Assembly (NCBI RefSeq): GCF_001424305.1
Contig: NZ_LMPD01000002.1
Span: 109,531-173,530 of the forward strand
Source of the DNA: Pedobacter sp. Leaf176
GTDB taxonomy: Bacteria > Bacteroidota > Bacteroidia > Sphingobacteriales > Sphingobacteriaceae
Direction: 5' to 3'
Length of the DNA: 64,000 nt
Within the stretch, counting starts at the first letter, position 1, and each line of letters begins with the position of its first letter. This document shows, piece by piece, positions 8,971 to 16,413 of the stretch. The translations under genes were made by a program, and so were the position numbers. The notes beneath the pieces are model-generated. The model was not told the DNA's origin. It saw only the letters and a list, made by a program, of their open reading frames with translations, and did not search any database.

Positions 8971-9867
8971 TTATTTCGCTTGAAAAACGGACTTAAGATA
9001 AGTTGTATTGGCACTAAAATTATACTTCACATTTGTGGGTTGGCTTGCATCTCTACTTCTTTCAACAACCAGCCATCCGCTCCAACCCATATCATCCAGC
9101 GTTGCCCTTACCTCAGGTAAATTAATCTTCGAATCGTTTTGTAACCAAACTCCATCATCATTTGTAGCGTGAATTTGTATGATATTTTTTCTGCCCAATG
9201 TTCTCAATTCCTGCTGTAAATCTCTTCCATTTTTAATCGGATTAGAAAAGTTGAAGTAACTTTTGATGTGTTTGCACCCAATATCTTTGAGTAACTTGAG
9301 TTCTCCTTTGGCATCAAGAGCTGTTTCAATGCCGATCACAATACCCGCTTTTGCAGCCATCTTTCCGGCAACTTTTAGTCTTTTTACGATAGGTTCACGC
9401 AGTTCAGGGTTTTTAACAAGGTCGCCCTGGACTCCCAGTGGTAAGAAAACCACTTTTACGTTCATCGCCTTTGCTGTGTCCAAACAATCTTGAATCATTT
9501 TGTGATAAGTTGGACGTGTAGCGAAGGATTGTGCATAAAAACCCGTCATTGCTAAAGAACAAATTTCCAGATTCAATTCTTTCGCTTGATCAAGGTACTC
9601 CTGACGCACTTTCGGGTCGGCCAATTTGTTATCAAAGGTCTCTCTATTTCCCAAACCGCCCATATCGATTTCAAGTCCATCTGCACCCAGCTCTTTGGCA
9701 AGCGGCAAGGCACTAATTTTCTGACGTTTCAAAATCATTAAATCAATTACGGCAACCTTGTATCGATCCTTTTTTTCAAAGGCAAACAGCAGTTGATTTG
9801 GGATCATCAAAGCGCCGGCTAGCAAAGCAGTGTTATTAATAAAAGTTCGCCTGTTTTGATGTTGCAT
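8971..9867 (-). CDS. Exported sugar isomerase/epimerase-like TIM-barrel protein
   Basis: The chosen ATG at 9867 gives 298 residues starting MQHQNRRTFINNTALLAGAL, a twin-arginine-like or Sec leader; an in-frame ATG at 9915 adds 16 charged residues before the leader and is unlikely. The body is the AP-endonuclease-2/xylose-isomerase-like TIM barrel (Pfam AP_endonuc_2): ELGADGLEIDMGGLG, GIVIGIETALD, IIQIHATNDDGVW, GWSGWLVVERSRD. Such proteins isomerise or epimerise sugars using a metal bound by Glu/Asp/His. It lies 3 bp upstream of the GH141-like gene. Gfo/Idh/MocA genes are often paired with this family. Substrate is unknown. Confidence 0.78.
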   Translation of the reverse strand: MQHQNRRTFINNTALLAGALMIPNQLLFAFEKKDRYKVAVIDLMILKRQKISALPLAKELGADGLEIDMGGLGNRETFDNKLADPKVRQEYLDQAKELNLEICSLAMTGFYAQSFATRPTYHKMIQDCLDTAKAMNVKVVFLPLGVQGDLVKNPELREPIVKRLKVAGKMAAKAGIVIGIETALDAKGELKLLKDIGCKHIKSYFNFSNPIKNGRDLQQELRTLGRKNIIQIHATNDDGVWLQNDSKINLPEVRATLDDMGWSGWLVVERSRDASQPTNVKYNFSANTTYLKSVFQAK

Positions 9868-9924
9868 ATTTAATTTATTGTTTAATGATTCTTTGTATTT
9901 CAGTTTAAGCATCAACTATGACCG

Positions 9925-10006
9925 GTCGTCATACTCAGTTTGACTGAGCATCTTCTTGGCAAGGTTTGCCCATGCCTTAAGATTCCCACCTGCGTGGGAA
10001 TGACGG
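9925..10006. repeat. Two REP-like palindromes
   Basis: The first element (9925-9955) contains ACTCAGTTTGACTGAG, a perfect 7-bp arm hairpin. The second (9978-10006) contains TTCCCACCTGCGTGGGAA, and is flanked by AAGA and TGACGG. Both occupy the gap between the esterase and the TIM-barrel gene. The second type recurs at 23811-23900. Confidence 0.6.
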
Positions 10007-10023
10007 TAAGGGTAAAGCATTAT

Positions 10024-11403
10024 TTAATTGCTAAATGGAAATAATCTTTCCAGATTCTCAAATCCTATCACCGCATTTTTGGGTAACTTTTCCCCTTTAT
10101 CTCCAAAAACATAAAGGGCATTTTCTTTTTCGATGGTTACTTCACTTTCGTCATATTTTCCTGCTTTATCTTTTACTAAACTGCCATTTAGTTTGAAGTT
10201 TTTAATCAGAAAATCGTAGAGCGCAATACGTTTATTTATCCCAAAATCGTGTTTCTCTGTAGGAAGATGAACATTCTCCACATTACTGCTCACGCCATAA
10301 TATCCATACATTTTTTGAAGGTAAGGGAAATCATGTTCTGGTGTGTGGGCCGTCCAATCACTACCGTCCGAAACTAAAAGTTGTGGTCGTGGTGCTGCCA
10401 TTGCGGCCAATTCTACATTGTCCGTACCACCACCGCATTGATGAATAGGCATTCCACTTTCGCAAGGACAACCACCGTAAAAATAGGATGACATCGCCAC
10501 CACCGGTGCACTCAGTTTAATTCGATCGTCCATTGCAGTCATTAAGATGGAATGACTTCCAGCTCCTGAACCACCACTAATTCCAATTCTGTCGGTGTCG
10601 GTTTCTTTAAGCGAAGAGAAATAATCTAAAATTCTTATCCCCCCCAAAGTTTGTACTGTTTGGGCTAAACTCCGGCGGTGATCTTCGTACTTAAACTGCA
10701 GCATGGATTCGCCCCACGCAAATAAATCATAGCTGAAAGCCATTGCTCCCATCCTGGCAATCGTGGCGCAACGGAGCTGACAATCGGCTCTGTAGCGCTG
10801 TTTTTCCCAATGCCCATCAGGACTGAGAATTACAGGAATTTTGCCTTTAACATTTAGCGGTTTATAAAGCGATCCATTGATCCAAACACCCGGCAAGATT
10901 TCCAAAGCAATATTTTCTACCGAATAACCGTTAAAAACCCGTTTCGTCGTAGTGATTGGTTTTGAATTCAGTTTTGCCGGCAAAGGTGACAGTAACAAAG
11001 CTTTGTAAAGCTCGGGCTTTATCTCCGCCTTCCGTTTTTCCCAGCTGCTTTTATCGGTATATTTTGTAGCCAGGGTATCCAGATAGGCCCAGCCATCTTT
11101 CGGCTCCCATCGGTAGTATTCGTATTCTTTTAACTTGTAAACGCCGGGTTTTTCCTTGTTTACCTTCATATCTAAAGGAGCAAGAACATTTTTTAGTGTT
11201 TCATCTACATCGGCACGAAAACGCCATTCAGCGTAGTTGAGCCATTTGTCTTTCACCTGCGGTTCTGAATATTTAATCTGAACATTGAACCGCGTCTGGA
11301 TTTCTTTTAAAACGTCGACTAATGGTTTTTTGTAAAGATTGTCGGTATTCTGGGTTTGGGCGGATAACCTTGTAAACAACGATAAAAAAACAACAATTCC
11401 CAT
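10024..11403 (-). CDS. Alpha/beta-hydrolase carbohydrate esterase with STN-like N-terminal domain
   Basis: 459 residues from the ATG at 11403 (MGIVVFLSLFTRLSAQ leader). The in-frame ATG at 11505 overlaps the upstream stop as ATGA but adds 34 residues translated from a REP-like element, so I prefer 11403. Residues about 22-91 (PLVDVLKEIQTRFNVQIKYS, then ETLKNVLAPLDMKV) resemble the STN/DUF4974 fold found in TonB-dependent receptors. The rest is an alpha/beta hydrolase of the acetyl-xylan-esterase-like group: GISGGSGAG with Ser276, APRPQLLVSDGSDW, and the catalytic-type His385 in EKHDFG. It should remove acetyl or methyl esters from pectic sugars; which ester is not readable. Confidence 0.74.
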   Translation of the reverse strand: MGIVVFLSLFTRLSAQTQNTDNLYKKPLVDVLKEIQTRFNVQIKYSEPQVKDKWLNYAEWRFRADVDETLKNVLAPLDMKVNKEKPGVYKLKEYEYYRWEPKDGWAYLDTLATKYTDKSSWEKRKAEIKPELYKALLLSPLPAKLNSKPITTTKRVFNGYSVENIALEILPGVWINGSLYKPLNVKGKIPVILSPDGHWEKQRYRADCQLRCATIARMGAMAFSYDLFAWGESMLQFKYEDHRRSLAQTVQTLGGIRILDYFSSLKETDTDRIGISGGSGAGSHSILMTAMDDRIKLSAPVVAMSSYFYGGCPCESGMPIHQCGGGTDNVELAAMAAPRPQLLVSDGSDWTAHTPEHDFPYLQKMYGYYGVSSNVENVHLPTEKHDFGINKRIALYDFLIKNFKLNGSLVKDKAGKYDESEVTIEKENALYVFGDKGEKLPKNAVIGFENLERLFPFSN

Positions 11404-11442
11404 TATTCTCGGCAATAGTAGAAAAGACTGTGAAACTAATTT

Positions 11443-11475
11443 AAAAGATTTCTCTACTACGGTCGAAATGACGGT
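11443..11475. repeat. REP-like element inside the esterase leader
   Basis: The sequence AAAAGATTTCTCTACTACGG followed by TCGAAATGACGG belongs to the same repeat type as 22717-22827. Read in frame it encodes VISTVVEKSF, the false N-terminal extension of the esterase ORF. Confidence 0.6.
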
Positions 11476-11501
11476 TGGAATAAATGCAAAACTGCCTTCT
11501 C

Positions 11502-12638
11502 TCATGGTTCTTCGTTTTTCGTTTCTGTAATCACCGGTGCTGCATAGCCTTTAAGCTCAGGCCAAACGCCATTCTTGATTTTTTTTAGTTTCAACTTGGA
11601 CGGATCCACAACCACATGTTTTATTTTCTGCCTTCTCCAGGTATAAATGAAATGAAGCATTCCATCCGATGTTTGAATTACGGCAGGATATGAATATTGA
11701 CTAATTGGTGAATCTTCCAAAATCAAAGCTGCAGACCAGTTTTCTCCATCTTTAGAAACCGAAACATTTAAGGGAGTTCTTGGTCCTTTTGCTAAATCGC
11801 CGGGAGGCAAAACATGATTGTAAACCAAAACATGACGCCCATCTTTCATCGTTACTGCATCTGTGCCAGAATTGTTATTCGGCAATGAGGTTTTTGTTAA
11901 AGGAGACCAGCTTTCGCCATTGTCTTCCGACCATGATTCGACAATAGCCCTGTTGGCTGTTCTGGCCAAAATTTGCAACTTGCCGTTTCCATGCTGTAAA
12001 ATACTGGGCTGAATGGCTTTGATGCCATTTTCCGGTAGCGGTCCAACCGTTCTCCATGTTTTGCCATTATCTTTAGTTACCTCAAAATGGATCTTCCAGC
12101 CGTCACCTTCTCTACTGGAAGGCGCAAACAGATTTCCATTACTTAATAAAACCGGCTTGTTTTTTACAGGGCCGATATAACCATCTGGAAGCTTTGCAGC
12201 ATCCGACCAGGTAATTCCACCGTCTTTCGAAGTTTTCATTAATCCCCACCATTCAGATGGTTTCGGACCGATTTTATAAAATAGAATTAAATCTCCTTCT
12301 GGAATTTGATATAGAACCGGGTTCCATGTTGGTAACCTTTTCCCGTCAGGCTGAACGCCATTGGCTACTAATACCGGAGCAAGCCATTTTCCATCCACAA
12401 AACGACTGATGTAAATTTCAACATCTGGGTTGCGCTCTTTTGTTCCGCCGAAATAGGATGCCACCAAACCTGTTGGTGTTTCTACAATAGTTGCTGAATG
12501 ACAAGACGGAAATGGTGCCTGATCGTAAAGAAATTCTTGCTTTACTACGCCTTTTTGCCATTTTTCAACTTGCGCATTGGCACTCAATCCTAATGCTAAT
12601 GCAATTACAAGTGTGATGTATATTTTTCTTTTTAACAT
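11502..12638 (-). CDS. Sialidase-fold (BNR/Asp-box) exo-hydrolase, substrate unknown
   Basis: 378 residues, signal peptide ending SANAQ (about residue 23). The protein is a BNR_2-type six-bladed propeller with Asp-box-like loops (SKDGGITWSD, TKDNGKTWRTV, SEDNGESWSP, SKDGENWSA). A sialidase label would be the default. Inside a pectin locus a 2-keto-3-deoxy sugar acid of RG-II (Kdo or Dha) is a more sensible ligand, but this is inference. It ends 4 bp inside the ORF of the next gene and lies 57 bp below the DUF3826 gene. Confidence 0.72.
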   Translation of the reverse strand: MLKRKIYITLVIALALGLSANAQVEKWQKGVVKQEFLYDQAPFPSCHSATIVETPTGLVASYFGGTKERNPDVEIYISRFVDGKWLAPVLVANGVQPDGKRLPTWNPVLYQIPEGDLILFYKIGPKPSEWWGLMKTSKDGGITWSDAAKLPDGYIGPVKNKPVLLSNGNLFAPSSREGDGWKIHFEVTKDNGKTWRTVGPLPENGIKAIQPSILQHGNGKLQILARTANRAIVESWSEDNGESWSPLTKTSLPNNNSGTDAVTMKDGRHVLVYNHVLPPGDLAKGPRTPLNVSVSKDGENWSAALILEDSPISQYSYPAVIQTSDGMLHFIYTWRRQKIKHVVVDPSKLKLKKIKNGVWPELKGYAAPVITETKNEEP

Positions 12639-12695
12639 AGGTTTTTTATATGAGGTAAATAGAGAATAGAAAATTGTAATAGATTCGAATCCTTT

Positions 12696-13373
12696 CTATT
12701 CCTTATTCCCTGCTTTTCTCTTATTCGCTTTCTCTTCTTTTATCCTTTTGGTATAGGCGCTGTATAGTGCTCTCCAACTGCGACCATTATTGTTTAACAT
12801 TTGCTCTGACTTGGTTTTGTAAATCTCGAAAATGGCAGAAATCTGTTTCATATTTTTATAATCGACTGCCTGCTCTCTTGCCTGTTTCATAAAAGCCAAA
12901 ATTTTAGCTTCTTCATCAGCAGTCAAATCCGGAACGATGGATTTGTAACCTTTCATGGTAAAATCGACTTTACCAATGGTGTATTTGTCCAGGATTACCT
13001 CTACTTGGTCTGCAGATAGATTTTTATTTAAGCCATCCATTAAAGATTGATGAATGGTTGAGGGCATAGCAGAATCGGCGATAATTTGCTTATCAAGATC
13101 AGTCAATTTGCTTCCCGTAACCGGATTAATTCCGTCCGGAACGGTGGATGAAGGATGGCTGTTATGCCAATCTCTCACGGCCGTTAAATGAACGGCAATC
13201 ACATTCTCTACGGCTGTTTTTTTAGCAACATCTGTCAAATTTAATGCTGAAACCCACTCCTTCGCTTTAGTTAGAATTTCTGCATTTGCACTAGCATCCT
13301 GAGCTTGACTGAAGGAAATTGCTGTGGTTAACAGCATCAACGCCATCATTATTGGTTTTAAAATCTTTCTCAT
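12696..13373 (-). CDS. DUF3826-type exported protein, copy 1
   Basis: 225 residues with a signal peptide ending SQAQ (about residue 25); periplasmic or surface. I recognise it as the same family as the protein at 37973-38662, probably DUF3826. The shared part is LSADQVEVILDKY, GYKSIVPDLTADEEAKIL, then MKQAREQAVD and a charged tail (KRIKEEKANKRK). LSADQ and LTADE resemble the LTxxQ motifs of Spy/CpxP periplasmic chaperones, and the protein is predicted all-helical. No catalytic motif is evident. It lies just downstream of a GH78 gene. Function is unknown. Confidence 0.7.
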   Translation of the reverse strand: MRKILKPIMMALMLLTTAISFSQAQDASANAEILTKAKEWVSALNLTDVAKKTAVENVIAVHLTAVRDWHNSHPSSTVPDGINPVTGSKLTDLDKQIIADSAMPSTIHQSLMDGLNKNLSADQVEVILDKYTIGKVDFTMKGYKSIVPDLTADEEAKILAFMKQAREQAVDYKNMKQISAIFEIYKTKSEQMLNNNGRSWRALYSAYTKRIKEEKANKRKAGNKE

Positions 13374-13460
13374 AATTTTATTTAACTATAGGTTCTATTT
13401 TTAAGTTGTACTATCAATTTTGGTAATGAAGTCCTGGTTCCTTTTTTATTCTCTTTCTTC

Positions 13461-13568
13461 CTATTTTCCACTCTCTATTTCCCATTGCCTTTTCCCCTAT
13501 TTTCCACTCTCTATTTCCCATTGCCTTTTCCCCTATTCTCCACTCTCTAGTTCCCATTAACTTTTCCC
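13461..13568. repeat. Three tandem 36-bp units after the GH78 stop
   Basis: Units are 13461-13496, 13497-13532 and 13533-13568. The first two appear identical, starting CTATTTTCCACTCTCTATTT; the third has several changes. The last base abuts the TAG of the GH78 gene. On the minus strand the units are purine-rich, and related GAGAATAGA-type strings flank the same gene at 16320-16350 and 16398-16425. A 66-codon reading frame over it is made of repeats of GNREWKIGEKAM and is not a credible gene. Confidence 0.85.
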
Positions 13569-16306
13569 TACCTTCCTTCCACAACAAATTCATAATCACC
13601 CGAACCAAGTTCATAAATCGCCCGGTTATTTTCCATTTTTATAAATATCAAATCTTTAATTGATTTGATCTTTTCAGACACCTCACTTTTGCTTTTTGCA
13701 GGAATATAAACTGTTGCCGTAGTGTTTGGCGGGACGCTTAAATTCCAGTTAAAGGTGTTGCCAGTTTTGCTATAATTGCTTTTGATCATGCCATGAATCG
13801 AATTATAACTGGCATTTACAGTATTAAGTCCTTCAATCATTTCAGGCTTCATCGTGATTTGTTTAAAAGCAGCGTTTTCAGATTTAATTCCAGCAAGATT
13901 TTCATAATACCAAATCAGTAAATCGCCAAGCATCATCACATGGTTTTGGGAATTCATTTTGGGATCTGCCGTATTACCATTCCATAATTCCCAAATGGTA
14001 GTGGCGCCATTTTCTACCATGTAACCCCAACTTGGATAGCTTTTTTGAGTCGCAACCGTATAGGCAAGATCTGGTCTGCCATAATCATTTAAACAACGCA
14101 TTAACCATTGAATCCCAACCAAGCCATTACTTAAATGCCCTTTATTGGTCACTTCGACGGTGTGGGTAATATTTTTAAAAACAGTCTCTACCTTATCTTT
14201 CGGAACCATGCCAAAGTAAAGCGGAATAATATTATCTGTTAAAGCGTTTGTAGCATAATATCCTTGCTGATTATAATACTTTTCATTGAATGCATTTTTG
14301 ATTTTCTCTCCCAAAACTCCGTAAGCTTTTACATCTGACTCATTGCCAATGGCTTTTCCAAATTGTATCATCAGGTTTGTAAAATGATAATAATAAGCCG
14401 TTGAAATTAATTCAGAAGGATATTTTTTATCAGCACTTTTGCCTCGTCCAAATTCAATTGTAATGGGCGGCATACACCAATCGCCATAACTATCTTTTGT
14501 TAAAATATAATCCTTCATGTAGCGATCTTGCATATAAGAAAGCCATTTTTTCATTGCCGGATAATTATCGCGAACCGACGATACATCGCCCGTTTGCTTG
14601 TAAAGCATCTCTGTTACCAAAAGCATTGCTCCTGGCCAGGTCATGTTATCGCTGTAATAACGCCAGAAAGCAGGCGCAACATCAGGAATTGCGCCATCTT
14701 CTTTTTGCGAATTTCTAATATCCTGAAGCCATTTAGCATAAAACCTGCCATTATCAAATAAGAAATTCTCACCATAAGCTACTGCGCCTCTATCGCCCAA
14801 CCATGGCATACGCTCGTTACGTTGCGGGCAATCAACCGGAATGCCCTTATAACTTCCTGCAATTCCCCACCAGGCATTTTTAAAAATCTGATTGGTTAAG
14901 GCGTTCGAAGTTTCAAAAGTTCCAACCGTTTTCATGTTATCGTAAACCATTTTCCCAACGAAATCATTTACTGATGGCTGGTAACTATAGCCCGAAAGTT
15001 CTACAAACCTAAAACCCCTGTAAGTGAACGTGGGCTCCCAGATTTCAGTTTCTCCACCCTTTAAAGTATACAAATCTGTACATTTCGCATTGCGAAGATT
15101 AGCCGTAAAGAGTTCTCCGTTATCTTGCAGCGATTCAGCGAAACGCATTTTAATTTGCTTCCCTCTTGCTCCCTCAACCTTTATTTGCAACCAACCAACC
15201 ATGTTTTGCCCCATATCGAGAATGTATCTTCCACCTGAAAGTTTCGAAATTGAAACCGGCTTCAAGGTATTCATCACTTTCATATTCTCATTCATTTGAG
15301 CCTTAATCACTCCGCTAGGTTCCTGCACAAATTCCGCTTTCAGCCACTTGCTATCATCAAAGCCTACCGCATTCCAGCCGGACTCTTCTTTTGTTGCATC
15401 ATATTCCTCACCATCGTATTCGTTATTCGTTCTAATCGGTCCATCTGCAGTACCTTTCCAGCTATTATCAGTATCAATATTTGCCGTGCTACCGTCTGTA
15501 TAAACAATGTTGATATTCATCAGCATCTTCGGAAAACCAAACGTCTTTATTTTATAAGGCTTTTCATTCTGGCGCATGGCGAAAAAACGACCGTTACCTA
15601 AGATGGCACCAACGGCATTTTTTCCATTTTTGATGTAACTGGTAACATCGTAGGTATTGTACTTTACATTTTTGGTGTAATCAGTTGGGGATGGGGATAA
15701 TACATCGTTTCCCACTTTTTTTCCGTTGATAAAAAGCTCGTACAAACCCAAACCAATGATAGAGGCGGTGGCTGTTCTAACTTGCTTTGTACTTTGAAAT
15801 TCCTTCCTAAAATATCTTGCCGATAAGCGTGAGTCAGTTTTGATATTATCCCACGGAAATGCCCTGTCGAAGCCAATCCAACCTTTTGGCCAGTCTTTGT
15901 AGTACAGTAAGCCCATGGAAAAATAATTTGGTGCTGACCATTCGCTTTGACCTGCGCTTGTCCAGACTTTTACCTTCCAAAACGCCTTCAATCTACTTTT
16001 CAATGGCACTCCATTATACCTTATGTGAATTGATTCGGCCGTATTTACTTTTTGCGAATCCCATAGATCACCTTCATTTGCATTTAGTTTTTCTGCGGTT
16101 GATGAAACCAATATTTGATAAGCGGTTTGCATCACGTTTCGCTCTTTCGAAATGATATGCCATGCAAAACGCGGCTTTTGAACATCGATTCCAAGTGGGT
16201 TTTCGAGCATCTCGCAGGTGGTATTTTGCAAAGAAACTTGAGCCGCCACTTTTGTTAATGGTAGTAACGAAATGCTGATTATCGCTATGTAGATTTTAAT
16301 GTTCAT
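13568..16306 (-). CDS. GH78 alpha-L-rhamnosidase, full length
   Basis: 912 residues, signal peptide ending VAAQ (about residue 23). Layout: N-terminal Bac_rhamnosid_N region (ENPLGIDVQKPRFAWHI), a carbohydrate-binding beta-sandwich (about 150-330; GLYELFINGKKVGN), a concanavalin-like domain (DMGQNMVGWLQIKVEG), then the (alpha/alpha)6 catalytic barrel. The catalytic motif DCPQRNERMPWLGD is at 492-505 with Glu498 as the expected general acid, and GATTIWELWNG places Glu773 at the base position. It removes terminal alpha-L-rhamnosyl residues, consistent with RG-I or RG-II side chains. All key residues are present. Confidence 0.92.
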   Translation of the reverse strand: MNIKIYIAIISISLLPLTKVAAQVSLQNTTCEMLENPLGIDVQKPRFAWHIISKERNVMQTAYQILVSSTAEKLNANEGDLWDSQKVNTAESIHIRYNGVPLKSRLKAFWKVKVWTSAGQSEWSAPNYFSMGLLYYKDWPKGWIGFDRAFPWDNIKTDSRLSARYFRKEFQSTKQVRTATASIIGLGLYELFINGKKVGNDVLSPSPTDYTKNVKYNTYDVTSYIKNGKNAVGAILGNGRFFAMRQNEKPYKIKTFGFPKMLMNINIVYTDGSTANIDTDNSWKGTADGPIRTNNEYDGEEYDATKEESGWNAVGFDDSKWLKAEFVQEPSGVIKAQMNENMKVMNTLKPVSISKLSGGRYILDMGQNMVGWLQIKVEGARGKQIKMRFAESLQDNGELFTANLRNAKCTDLYTLKGGETEIWEPTFTYRGFRFVELSGYSYQPSVNDFVGKMVYDNMKTVGTFETSNALTNQIFKNAWWGIAGSYKGIPVDCPQRNERMPWLGDRGAVAYGENFLFDNGRFYAKWLQDIRNSQKEDGAIPDVAPAFWRYYSDNMTWPGAMLLVTEMLYKQTGDVSSVRDNYPAMKKWLSYMQDRYMKDYILTKDSYGDWCMPPITIEFGRGKSADKKYPSELISTAYYYHFTNLMIQFGKAIGNESDVKAYGVLGEKIKNAFNEKYYNQQGYYATNALTDNIIPLYFGMVPKDKVETVFKNITHTVEVTNKGHLSNGLVGIQWLMRCLNDYGRPDLAYTVATQKSYPSWGYMVENGATTIWELWNGNTADPKMNSQNHVMMLGDLLIWYYENLAGIKSENAAFKQITMKPEMIEGLNTVNASYNSIHGMIKSNYSKTGNTFNWNLSVPPNTTATVYIPAKSKSEVSEKIKSIKDLIFIKMENNRAIYELGSGDYEFVVEGR

Positions 16307-16413
16307 TTATGTTTAATTGGGAGAATAGAGCGTAGGAAATAGGAAATTGATATAAATAATACTTATTTGCAAACTCACCACAAACCATTCGTTATCTTGC
16401 CTATTCTCTATTG

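Noticed and set aside
9868..9915. Earlier start for the TIM-barrel protein
   Set aside because: It would place 16 charged residues before an obvious export leader.
13461..13568. Possible CRISPR array
   Set aside because: The 36-bp units are contiguous with no variable spacers, and no cas genes are nearby.
13414..13614. A 66-codon minus-strand frame with repeats of GNREWKIGEKAM
   Set aside because: It is the translation of the 36-bp tandem array plus the end of the GH78 gene; no start-site or family support.
15296..15601. A 101-codon plus-strand frame inside the GH78 gene
   Set aside because: It is antisense to a well-supported enzyme and shows no domain, leader or codon evidence.
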